35,379 nucleotides of DNA from Flavobacterium xinjiangense (lineage in GTDB: Bacteria > Bacteroidota > Bacteroidia > Flavobacteriales > Flavobacteriaceae), in NCBI RefSeq assembly GCF_900142885.1, contig NZ_FRCL01000019.1, positions 1 through 35,379 on the forward strand, in the 5' to 3' direction. The notes below the pieces were generated by a model. The model was not told the DNA's origin, searched no databases, and worked only from the letters and a program-made list of their open reading frames with translations. Shown here in pieces: positions 1 through 6,970 of the stretch (position 1 is the stretch's first letter; the number at the start of each line of letters is the position of its first letter). Position numbers and translations under genes: made by a program.

Positions 1-279
1 GTCAGGAATGTTAAATTTTAAGCATGAATCTCTCAGGGATAGTAAATCCTTATCAATTGCTTTTAACACTTTCAATTTAAAACTAACAGAGTAACTCTGG
101 TTCTTTCTTGGTAGCAAACCACTACATCCATATTGCCTATAAAATCCAACCCATTTACGAATATTAGATTCATCCGGACCTTTTTGCTTTGAAACATAAT
201 TACAAGAATAATGTTTTTCTAATACTAATTTGACGCATTCAAGCTTAAACGCATAATCATACTTGACTTTTCTTTCCAT
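1..279 (-). CDS. IS3-family transposase OrfA, N-terminal part (runs off left edge)
   Basis: The minus strand encodes 93 residues from an ATG at 277-279 and is still open at base 1. It begins MERKVKYDYAFKLECVKLVL and continues with helix-turn-helix type text (SNIRKWVGFYRQYG, then LLPRKNQSYS). This matches the first ORF of IS3/IS150-group elements common in Bacteroidetes, which binds the terminal inverted repeats and is usually followed by the DDE integrase OrfB through a -1 frameshift. OrfB would lie to the left, outside the window. The start sits about 40 bp inside the element end, as expected. Family assignment rests on recognition of the sequence pattern, and whether the element is intact cannot be seen. 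Confidence 0.8.
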   Translation of the reverse strand, partial: MERKVKYDYAFKLECVKLVLEKHYSCNYVSKQKGPDESNIRKWVGFYRQYGCSGLLPRKNQSYSVSFKLKVLKAIDKDLLSLRDSCLKFNIPD

Positions 280-286
280 AAAAATA

Positions 287-315
287 CCCCCAAATAGTGT
301 CTAACTTTTTGGGGG
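287..315. repeat. Hairpin in the IS terminus
   Basis: CCCCCAAA at 287-294 pairs with TTTGGGGG at 308-315 around a 13-nt loop, between the IS end and the transposase start. Such stems at IS ends can shield the transposase from outside transcription; that role here is inference. Confidence 0.5.
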
Positions 316-444
316 CAGTCTAATTTCCTTTAGGGCTTTTTTTATGTCCAAAAACTTCCGTTTACAGGATATTAGCTTCTCCATTTGAGCAGCAATTTAT
401 AAGTAAACCTGAAAAAACGAATTTACGGATTAAAAGTATTGCTG

Positions 445-452
445 TACATTTG
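445..452 (+). promoter_or_regulatory. -7 promoter box for the CatA-like gene
   Basis: TACATTTG is a perfect TAnnTTTG box. Transcription would start near 458-460, 12-14 nt before the TTG at 472. That rules against any start upstream of about 460. No good -33 TTG is seen at the right distance. Confidence 0.5.
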
Positions 453-471
453 CTCTATAAAATTAAAAATC

Positions 472-1101
472 TTGAAAACACTTTTAGATATAGAAAATTG
501 GAATAGAAAAGAACACTTTCTGTTTTTTAAACAAATGGAAGAACCCTTTTTTGGCGCCACTGTCGAAATAGATTGTACCAAAGCTTATCAAGCAGCAAAA
601 GGTTTAGACTGCTCATTCTTTATTTATTATTTGCACAAAACATTGGTAGCAGTAAATACGGTTGAATCGTTTCGTTATAGAATTTCAGAGGATACAATCG
701 TTGTTCATGACACAGTCAACGGCTCGGCAACAATTGGTCGCGAAGACGGCACTTTTGGTTTTTCTCTAATTGAATATAATGCTGATTTTACTATATTCAA
801 AAAAAATGCCCTTACAGAAATAGAACGCGTTCAAAATACAACTGGCCTTTTTACAAGAACTTTCGAAGAGGATAATGTAATTCATTTTTCAGCAATTCCT
901 TGGTTGAACTTCACCTCGCTTTCACACGCCAGAAGCTACAGTTTTCCTGATAGTTCCCCCAAAATATCTTTTGGCAAAATGATGGTTGCAGAAAACGGAA
1001 AAAGAACCATTGCTATGTCGGTTCATGTTCATCACGGATTAATGGACGGATTACATTTAGGTCAATTTATAGATTATTTTCAAGAGATTATGAATCAGTA
1101 A
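472..1101 (+). CDS. Chloramphenicol acetyltransferase-like (CatA-family) O-acetyltransferase
   Basis: A 209-residue protein, the normal size for trimeric type-A chloramphenicol acetyltransferases, which use acetyl-CoA to acetylate a hydroxyl group in the cytoplasm. The catalytic signature HHGLMDG is near the C-terminus (His base plus structural Asp, as in the classical HHAVCDG). PWLNFTS corresponds to the PWVNFxS stretch of CAT III. The N-terminus LDIENWNRKEHF is the family's usual opening. A longer frame begins at TTG 439, but a -7 box at 445-452 lies inside that extension, so I use TTG 472. The gene stands alone downstream of an IS end. Family membership is clear; the true acceptor and any resistance phenotype are unknown, since many flavobacterial CatA-like proteins are chromosomal and uncharacterised. 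Confidence 0.85.
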   Translation: MKTLLDIENWNRKEHFLFFKQMEEPFFGATVEIDCTKAYQAAKGLDCSFFIYYLHKTLVAVNTVESFRYRISEDTIVVHDTVNGSATIGREDGTFGFSLIEYNADFTIFKKNALTEIERVQNTTGLFTRTFEEDNVIHFSAIPWLNFTSLSHARSYSFPDSSPKISFGKMMVAENGKRTIAMSVHVHHGLMDGLHLGQFIDYFQEIMNQ

Positions 1102-1116
1102 ATTAAGTTTTTTTTG

Positions 1117-1124
1117 TAACTTTA
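1117..1124 (+). promoter_or_regulatory. Possible -7 box for ferritin
   Basis: TAACTTTA matches TAnnTTTG at 7 of 8 positions, 16 bp before the ferritin ATG. No clear -33 element. Weak call. Confidence 0.35.
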
Positions 1125-1140
1125 CTTAAAACATACTAGC

Positions 1141-1659
1141 ATGTTATCAAAAAATATAGAACAAGCATTGAATATTCAGGTTCGTATCGAGGCTGAATCA
1201 TCCCAAACCTATCTTTCTATGGCTTCTTGGTCAGAAACACATGGTTTAGAAGGAATTTCAAAATTTATGTATGCGCAGTCTGATGAGGAGCGTACACATA
1301 TGCTTAAGTTGGTCAAATACATCAACGAACGCGGCGGTCATGCCAAAGTTTCTGAACTAAAAGCACCAAAAACCAGCTACGAAACGTTCAAGAAAATGTT
1401 TGAAGAACTTTACAAACACGAAGTTTTCGTTTCTGATTCAATTAATGAACTGGTTCATCTTTCGTTTTCCGAAAAGGATTATGCTACGCACAACTTTTTG
1501 CAATGGTACGTAGCGGAACAAATAGAAGAAGAGGCTCAGGCTAAACTTATTTTAGATAAAATAAACCTAATTGGAGATGATAAAGGTGGTTTGTATTTAT
1601 TTGACAGAGATATTCAGCAGATGGCTTCAAATAGTTCAGCATCCAAAGACCCTAAATAG
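1141..1659 (+). CDS. ftnA: Bacterial non-heme ferritin
   Basis: A 172-residue four-helix ferritin that would form a 24-mer cage oxidising Fe(II) and storing it as mineral in the cytoplasm. The ferroxidase residues fall exactly at E. coli FtnA numbering: Glu17, Glu50, His53 (in EERTHM), Glu94, Gln127 and Glu130, with extra acidic residues at 126, 129 and 131. No heme-ligand Met was looked for beyond this, but length and residues favour FtnA over bacterioferritin. The C-terminal tail after about residue 155 is short and Ser/Lys-rich. Iron storage fits the Feo, Fur-box and DtxR features further along the window. Start is the ATG 39 bp after the preceding stop. Confidence 0.95.
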   Translation: MLSKNIEQALNIQVRIEAESSQTYLSMASWSETHGLEGISKFMYAQSDEERTHMLKLVKYINERGGHAKVSELKAPKTSYETFKKMFEELYKHEVFVSDSINELVHLSFSEKDYATHNFLQWYVAEQIEEEAQAKLILDKINLIGDDKGGLYLFDRDIQQMASNSSASKDPK

Positions 1660-1705
1660 TCCAACACTTTAGAATCAATTCCACTTGATTTTAACTCCTT
1701 AGAAA

Positions 1706-1879
1706 TTGAGTAAAAAAAAGAAAAATAAAGACAAGAAAAAGGATAAAAAAGAGCATTCTGAAAAGGACGGCACTAAGGATAAACTCAAGTCAAAATGTTG
1801 CGAAAAATATAAAAAAGGGGAAGACAAACGATGCAAACGGTGCCCTGGATTTGATTTACGGAAGAAAAATAGTGATTAA
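1706..1879 (+). CDS. Small Lys-rich protein with Cys cluster (57 aa), function unknown
   Basis: A TTG-started frame of 57 codons. The first half is almost all Lys with Asp, Glu and Ser (MSKKKKNKDKKKDKKEHSEK). The second half carries a tidy CC-x(11)-C-x2-C pattern (KCCEKY then RCKRCPGFD), which could be a small zinc site or a redox cluster. I recall similar short basic Cys proteins in flavobacterial genomes, but no named function. It lies 46 bp after ferritin on the same strand and could be cotranscribed. The internal order and codon use look like a real gene; alternative explanations are chance or a leaderless peptide. The charged N-half suggests nucleic-acid binding, which is inference only. 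Confidence 0.6.
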   Translation: MSKKKKNKDKKKDKKEHSEKDGTKDKLKSKCCEKYKKGEDKRCKRCPGFDLRKKNSD

Positions 1880-1960
1880 TGATTACCGGTCAATTTTAAA
1901 CAGGAACCACTGCTTTCAAGTAAATTCTTCAACAGGTCGTGTGAGAAATAAATTAGCACA

Positions 1961-2004
1961 AAAAGAACAGCCACTTCTCGAAGTTTGAGAATATGGCTGT
2001 TTTT
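1961..2004. terminator. Bidirectional intrinsic terminator
   Basis: AACAGCCA at 1966-1973 pairs with TGGCTGTT at 1994-2001, extended by CTTCTC with GAGAA inside, and is flanked by an A tract on the left and a T tract on the right. It serves the ferritin-side genes and the convergent ssb gene. Confidence 0.75.
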
Positions 2005-2079
2005 CATAAGGTTACCCCATTTTTTTTAAAATTTTAATCCTAGCAAATCACTGCTACGAATGATTGCTGGATCCTAATA

Positions 2080-2412
2080 TTATTTCCCTAAAAGAAGCAC
2101 GTCATTAACCACAACTTCTGTGACATAGCGTTTTTCTCCATTTTTATCCTCGTAACTTCTGTGGGTTAATTTACCTTCAACAGCTATTTCTTTTCCTTTA
2201 GTCACATATTTTTCTATAATTTCAGCCGTTTTTCCCCAAGCCACTAATTTATGCCATTGGGTTTCCTCTACCTTTTCTCCTTTGTCATTTTTATAGCTTT
2301 CGTTTGTCGCTATTGTAAAATTTGCTAGTTTTTTTCCTCCGTCAAAATTTTTGATTTCCGGATCATTCCCTACGTGTCCAATTAACTGTACTTTGTTTCT
2401 TAATGTATTCAT
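2080..2412 (-). CDS. ssb: Short single-stranded DNA-binding protein
   Basis: A 110-residue OB-fold SSB. It starts MNTLRNKVQLIGHVGNDPEI and has the typical FTIATNESY, WHKLVAWGKTAEI and VEGKLTHRSYEDKNGEKRY strands. It ends right after the OB fold at VVVNDVLLLGK, so the Gly/Pro-rich linker and the acidic DDDIPF-type tail that recruits repair and replication partners are missing. Flavobacteria usually have a longer housekeeping SSB as well, so this is probably an accessory paralogue. It is transcribed alone, divergent from the GNAT-nitrilase gene, in a 187-bp spacer with a 10-bp repeat set, and ends at a bidirectional terminator. Confidence 0.9.
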   Translation of the reverse strand: MNTLRNKVQLIGHVGNDPEIKNFDGGKKLANFTIATNESYKNDKGEKVEETQWHKLVAWGKTAEIIEKYVTKGKEIAVEGKLTHRSYEDKNGEKRYVTEVVVNDVLLLGK

Positions 2413-2530
2413 GGCGTGTAAAATTTAAATGTTAGTGTATATAATATTATTTGTTGAATCGTTATTTGATTTCAACAGGGCAAAGATGTGACGGATTCAA
2501 AAATTTATTCGGTAGATAACTACTTACTTT

Positions 2531-2560
2531 CGGTTGTAACTGTTTGTAACCGTTTGTAAA
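2531..2560. repeat. Three 10-bp direct repeats in a divergent promoter region
   Basis: Three consecutive units, GGTTGTAACT-like, GTTTGTAACC and GTTTGTAAAT, run head to tail with a period of one helical turn (cut at 2533, 2543 and 2553). The third unit contains the -33 TTTG of the promoter at 2553-2582. This is the arrangement expected for a regulator that binds one face of the DNA. No binding protein can be named. Confidence 0.5.
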
Positions 2561-2582
2561 TGGATTAATTTGATTATATTTG
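2553..2582 (+). promoter_or_regulatory. Promoter for the GNAT-nitrilase operon
   Basis: TTTG at 2553-2556, an 18-bp spacer, then TATATTTG (perfect -7 box) at 2575-2582. The expected transcription start is near 2589, about 11 nt before ATG 2600. Confidence 0.7.
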
Positions 2583-2599
2583 ATGGAAATCAACTTCTT

Positions 2600-4129
2600 A
2601 TGCAAGCAAAAATAAAAAAAGTAGAATTACGTAACTTACAAATTGAAGACTATAAGGAGTTAAAAAAATCAATGATAAAATCTTATCCAGAGCTAGAAGA
2701 CTCCTATTGGAAAGAAGAAGATATTGAGAAAATACTTTCCATGTTTCCTGACGGACAACTGGTAATTATCGCAGACAAAAAAGTGGTAGGTGCTGCGTTC
2801 TCATTAATTGTTGATGAAATTTTAGTTGATAAAAATCCTGATTACGCTAAAATAACAGGAAATTTTACTTTCTCGACACACAATCCAAAAGGGGAAATCT
2901 TGTACGGAATTGATGTATTTATTCATCCGGATTATAGAGGTTTACGCCTTGGCAGAAGATTATACGATGCAAGAAAAGAACTGTGCGAAAAATTGAACCT
3001 AAAAGCTATCGTTTTTGCAGGAAGGATTCCAAATTATAACAAACACGCTGAAGAACTGACCCCGAAAAAGTATATCGAAAAAGTAAAACGAAAAGAATTG
3101 CATGACCCCGTCCTCTCGTTTCAATTAAGTAATGATTTTCACGTGATGAGAATTATGAAAAATTACCTCCCAGGAGACATCGATTCAAAAGAATTTGCCG
3201 TTCTATTAGAATGGAACAATATCTATTATGATGAAAGTCCTCAATTAATAAATACCCAGAAAAGCATCATCAGAATTGGATTAATTCAGTGGCAAATGCG
3301 TCCGTTAATAAACCTAGACGCCTTATTCGAACAGGCAGAATTTTTTATCGACGCCATATCCGGTTACAAAAGTGATTTTGCCCTATTTCCTGAGTTATTT
3401 ATTGCCCCTCTTATGGCAGATTACAATCATTTATCAGAACCTGATGCTATTAGAGAACTTGCCAAATATGCAGATCCCATTCGCAAAAAATTTCAGGAAC
3501 TTGCCATATCTTATAATATAAATATCATTTCGGGAAGCATGCCTTATTTAGAAAATGGTACGTTGTATAATGTAGGGTTTCTTTGTAAAAGAGATGGCAC
3601 CTCTGAAATGTATTATAAGATTCACATCACTCCAAATGAAGTTTTACATTGGGGAATGAAAGGCGGTTCCCAAATTAAAACTTTTGATACCGATTGCGGA
3701 AAAATAGGAATTATGATTTGTTATGATGTCGAATTCCCAGAACAATCAAGAATAATGGCCGATGAAGGAATGAATATTTTATTTGTACCATTTTTAACAG
3801 ATAACCAAAGTGGTTATATAAGAGTAAAACACTGCGCGCAGGCAAGAGCTATAGAAAATGAATGTTATGTCGCCATTGCCGGATGCGTTGGAAATCTTCC
3901 AAAAGTGAACAATATGGACATTCAATATGCGCAATCAGCCGTCTTTACGCCTTCGGATTTTGCATTTCCAAGCACCGGAATAAAAGCGGAAACAACGCCT
4001 AATACTGAAATGACTTTGATTGTAGATGTCGACCTGAATTTGCTAAAAGAACTGCACGAACATGGAAGCGCCAGAATCCTAAAAGACCGTCGCACTGATT
4101 TGTACGAAATTAGAAAAATCAATCCATGA
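2600..4129 (+). CDS. Bifunctional GNAT acetyltransferase / nitrilase-superfamily amidohydrolase (YhcX-like)
   Basis: A 509-residue fusion. Residues about 5-210 form a GNAT fold with the acetyl-CoA loop in HPDYRGLRLGRRLYDARKEL (about 110-129). Residues about 222-509 form a carbon-nitrogen hydrolase with an intact Glu-Lys-Cys triad: Glu265 in FPELF, Lys340 in YYKIHI and Cys374 in MICYDVEFPE. This two-domain layout is the same as Bacillus YhcX, an uncharacterised predicted amidohydrolase; substrates are unknown. Domain order suggests one small molecule is acetylated and its amide or nitrile is hydrolysed, or one domain regulates the other. A frame from TTG 2570 exists, but the promoter -7 box at 2575-2582 overlaps it, so ATG 2600 is used. 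It overlaps the next gene by four bases (ATGA). Confidence 0.92.
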   Translation: MQAKIKKVELRNLQIEDYKELKKSMIKSYPELEDSYWKEEDIEKILSMFPDGQLVIIADKKVVGAAFSLIVDEILVDKNPDYAKITGNFTFSTHNPKGEILYGIDVFIHPDYRGLRLGRRLYDARKELCEKLNLKAIVFAGRIPNYNKHAEELTPKKYIEKVKRKELHDPVLSFQLSNDFHVMRIMKNYLPGDIDSKEFAVLLEWNNIYYDESPQLINTQKSIIRIGLIQWQMRPLINLDALFEQAEFFIDAISGYKSDFALFPELFIAPLMADYNHLSEPDAIRELAKYADPIRKKFQELAISYNINIISGSMPYLENGTLYNVGFLCKRDGTSEMYYKIHITPNEVLHWGMKGGSQIKTFDTDCGKIGIMICYDVEFPEQSRIMADEGMNILFVPFLTDNQSGYIRVKHCAQARAIENECYVAIAGCVGNLPKVNNMDIQYAQSAVFTPSDFAFPSTGIKAETTPNTEMTLIVDVDLNLLKELHEHGSARILKDRRTDLYEIRKINP

Positions 4130-4476
4130 ATAAAACCTGCTTAGAATGTGGAGAAAAGATTGTAGGCCGTGAAGACAAAAAGTTTTGCAGTGACGGTTGC
4201 CGCAATGCCTACAACAACAAAATAAACAAAGACAGCACTAATTTTATGCGCAACATCAACAACAAGTTGCGCAAAAATTACCGTATTCTATCCGAAATCA
4301 ATATTGAAGGAAAATCAAAAACTACTCTAGCCAAACTCTTAAGCAAGGGTTTTGATTTCGAATTTTTTACTAATATTTTGCATACCAAAACAGGAAATAC
4401 CTACTATTTCCTATATGACCAAGGCTACATGGTTTTGGACAATGATTTTTACATGCTAGTTAAAAAAGACATTTAG
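4126..4476 (+). CDS. Small zinc-ribbon protein, function unknown
   Basis: A 116-residue cytoplasmic protein. The first 25 residues make a treble-clef-like zinc site: C5-LE-C8 then C21-SDG-C25, followed by RNAYNNK, resembling the DUF2116-type zinc ribbons found in flavobacteria. The rest is a basic helical region and a C-terminal part rich in aromatic residues (TYYFLYDQGYMVLDNDFYML). ATG overlaps the TGA of the GNAT-nitrilase gene in ATGA, so translation is probably coupled. The M28 peptidase follows after 17 bp. The role is unknown; coupling suggests it works with the upstream enzyme or its transcript. Confidence 0.8.
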   Translation: MNKTCLECGEKIVGREDKKFCSDGCRNAYNNKINKDSTNFMRNINNKLRKNYRILSEINIEGKSKTTLAKLLSKGFDFEFFTNILHTKTGNTYYFLYDQGYMVLDNDFYMLVKKDI

Positions 4477-4493
4477 AACCCAATTCTATTTAA

Positions 4494-6896
4494 ATGAAAA
4501 AAGATTATTCCTCAATTTTTGCCAGTTTATTTATCCTCGTGATTCTGGGATTGATTTACTTTACAATGATGCCACATAGGACTTCTGACAAAACAGAATC
4601 GCTTTCAGAATTTTCGACCAAAAGAGCATTGGTACAAGTGGAAGCCATATCAAAACAACCTCATTTTGTAGGCTCCGAGAATCATCAAGTAGTGGCTGAT
4701 TATCTTATAAAAGAGCTCCGCCATTTAGGCCTACAAACATCAATCCAGGAAGGATTTACCCTTAGTGATTGGGGAAATTTGGTAAAATCAAAAAATATAT
4801 TGGCTCGTATAAAAGGCAACTCCAGTTCTAAGGCCTTGCTACTGCTTTCGCATTACGACAGCGCGCCTCATTCCTTCTCACACGGCGCAAGTGATGACGC
4901 ATCCGGCGTGGCAACAATTCTGGAAAGTGTCCGTGCATTTTTGCACACTAAAAAAAGACATAAAAATGATATTATAATTCTGTTTTCGGATGCAGAAGAA
5001 TTAGGTTTAAATGGCGCCGCACTTTTTGTAACTCAGCATCCGTGGGCGAAAAACGTAGGTTTGGTGCTGAATTTTGAAGCACGTGGTTCTTCCGGACCCA
5101 GTTATATGGTAATGGAAACCAACAATGGAAATGCCGGACTGGTAAAAGAATTTGCTTCCGCAAAAGCGACTTTTCCTGTTTCTAATTCCTTGATGTATAG
5201 CATTTATAAAACGTTGCCCAATGACACCGATTTGACTGTTTTTAGAGAACAAGGAAATATTCAGGGTTATAACTTTGCCTTTATAGATGACCATTTTAAT
5301 TATCATACTGCCCAAGATGATATTAATCATTTAAACACAAATACATTAACACATCAAGGCACGTATTTGATGCCTTTGCTTAATTATTTTTCAAATGCTA
5401 ATTTGAGCAGCACACAAGCTACTGCTGATGATGTTTATTTTACGATTCCTTATACTTTTATAAGCTATCCTTTCAGCTGGGTTTTGCCGATGGTGGTAAT
5501 CGCTCTGGCACTATTTATTTTCCTGTTGTTTTTAGGGCGAGCCAAACGCATTTTATCATTCAGAGAAATTGCTCGTGGATTTATTCCATTTTTGGGTTCC
5601 ATAATTATTACCGGATTAATCACATTTTTTGGATGGAAAGCATTGCTGAAAGCCTATCCGCAATACAATGATTTACTCAACGGTTTTACCTACAATGGTC
5701 ATGCCTACATTGCTGCTTTTGTACTTTTGGCTATAGCAATTTGTTTCGCATTTTATCAGCATTTTTCTGCCAAAAAGGTGACAATGAATCATTATGTCGC
5801 TCCATTACTCATTTGGATTATCATCAATGGATTTATTGCTTTTAGTTTACAAGGAGCAGGATTTTTGATTATTCCCGTTTACTTTGCACTATTTTCTTTT
5901 GGAATTTTTATTGTGACTCAAAGGTCGAATAAAACACTAAATCTTATTTGCAGCATTCCAGCCTTATTAATAATAGCACCATTTATCCAAATGTTCCCCG
6001 TCGGTTTGGGATTAAAAGTATTGTTTGGAAGTGCGATACTTACCGTTTTAACTTTTGCATTATTGCTGCCTGTTTTTGGAGCTTTCGCCAAAAAAGGAAG
6101 GTGGTTTGCAGTATTTTTCATACTTGCCATTGGCTTTTTTGCAAAAGCACATTACAGCTCCGGTTATGAATTTGGAAAAGCAAAATCTAACAGCTTGTTG
6201 TATGTATATAATACGGATACCAACAAAGCCAGATGGATGACCTACGACACCAATCTTGATTCCTGGACCAAAAGTTATCTGGGCGAGAAGCTGAAAGAAG
6301 CAACCGCAATGGAAGATACGCCATTGTTCAGTAAATACAATTCCAAATTTACGTATCAAGCTGATGCCCCCATAAAAGTTCTCGAAAAACCAACTGTTGA
6401 ATTTCTTGAAGATAGAATTATTGGAAATCAAAGATATTTGAAAATACGAATTTCACCCAAACGAAAAGTAAATCGTTATGACATTTTTGCCAATGAAAAA
6501 ATGACTATCCACAATTTCAAAGCAAATGGCGCGAGTACTTTAGGCCAAAAAGGTTCCAAATACCAACGAAACGGAAAGAAGATTTTGAGTTATTATGTGG
6601 TGGATAATTTGCCCTTGGAAATGCAATTCAGTTTTGATTCCGAAACGCCATTAGACATGGGCTTAATGGAAAGCTCTTTCGATTTATTGACAAATCCATT
6701 GTTTTCGATGAAAAAACGAGAAAACTGGATGATGCCAACCCCATTTATTTTGAATGATGCAGTCGTAATTAAAGAAAAAATAAAACCCACTCCAGTAGTT
6801 GTACTTATAAAACCTGTAGTTACTCCAACTAAAAATTATATTAAAAAAGAACCATTAATAATACCTACGGATAGCCTTATAGTTCCAAAAATTTGA
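4494..6896 (+). CDS. Membrane M28-family metallopeptidase
   Basis: An 800-residue protein with an N-terminal membrane anchor (about residues 7-25), a large extracytoplasmic M28 zinc aminopeptidase domain (about 40-305), a block of eight or so hydrophobic segments (about 325-560) and a soluble C-terminal domain. Two-zinc ligands are visible in order: His in LLSHYDSAPH, Asp in HGASDDASGV, the Glu pair in DAEELG, Glu in NFEARGSSG and His in YHTAQDD. The layout resembles the ERMP1/Fxna-like membrane M28 peptidases. The C-terminus is Pro/Lys/Ile-rich and low complexity. It likely trims peptides at the periplasmic face. It is the third gene in a rightward run after a 17-bp gap. Substrate is not predictable. 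Confidence 0.9.
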   Translation: MKKDYSSIFASLFILVILGLIYFTMMPHRTSDKTESLSEFSTKRALVQVEAISKQPHFVGSENHQVVADYLIKELRHLGLQTSIQEGFTLSDWGNLVKSKNILARIKGNSSSKALLLLSHYDSAPHSFSHGASDDASGVATILESVRAFLHTKKRHKNDIIILFSDAEELGLNGAALFVTQHPWAKNVGLVLNFEARGSSGPSYMVMETNNGNAGLVKEFASAKATFPVSNSLMYSIYKTLPNDTDLTVFREQGNIQGYNFAFIDDHFNYHTAQDDINHLNTNTLTHQGTYLMPLLNYFSNANLSSTQATADDVYFTIPYTFISYPFSWVLPMVVIALALFIFLLFLGRAKRILSFREIARGFIPFLGSIIITGLITFFGWKALLKAYPQYNDLLNGFTYNGHAYIAAFVLLAIAICFAFYQHFSAKKVTMNHYVAPLLIWIIINGFIAFSLQGAGFLIIPVYFALFSFGIFIVTQRSNKTLNLICSIPALLIIAPFIQMFPVGLGLKVLFGSAILTVLTFALLLPVFGAFAKKGRWFAVFFILAIGFFAKAHYSSGYEFGKAKSNSLLYVYNTDTNKARWMTYDTNLDSWTKSYLGEKLKEATAMEDTPLFSKYNSKFTYQADAPIKVLEKPTVEFLEDRIIGNQRYLKIRISPKRKVNRYDIFANEKMTIHNFKANGASTLGQKGSKYQRNGKKILSYYVVDNLPLEMQFSFDSETPLDMGLMESSFDLLTNPLFSMKKRENWMMPTPFILNDAVVIKEKIKPTPVVVLIKPVVTPTKNYIKKEPLIIPTDSLIVPKI

Positions 6897-6901
6897 TGAA
6901 A

Positions 6902-6932
6902 TTTGTAATACTTAAAGAAGTCAGCCTATTTG
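6902..6932 (+). promoter_or_regulatory. Possible promoter before the NAD-binding protein
   Basis: TTTG at 6902-6905, a 19-bp spacer, then CCTATTTG at 6925-6932, which keeps the TTTG but not the TA of the -7 box. ATG 6971 lies about 30 nt past the expected start. Confidence 0.35.
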
Positions 6933-6970
6933 ACTCACAGAAATAAACAAAATTGGTTACAGTAGATAAA

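Larger units (their letters stand above)
1..322 (-). mobile_element. IS3-family insertion sequence, terminal part
   Basis: The transposase start at 279 is followed outward by an end reading, on the minus strand, GACTGCCCCCAAAAAGTT, which resembles IS3/IS150-group terminal inverted repeats. I place the outer boundary at about 320-322. The other end and the target duplication are outside the window, so the exact edge is uncertain by a few bases. Confidence 0.65.

Noticed and set aside
472..1101. Calling the CatA-like gene a proven chloramphenicol-resistance gene
   Set aside because: Catalytic residues match, but chromosomal CatA-like proteins of flavobacteria may use other acceptors; sequence alone does not decide.
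6060..6431. 123-codon minus-strand frame opposite the M28 peptidase
   Set aside because: Opposite strand of a membrane-protein coding region; no promoter and no recognisable family.
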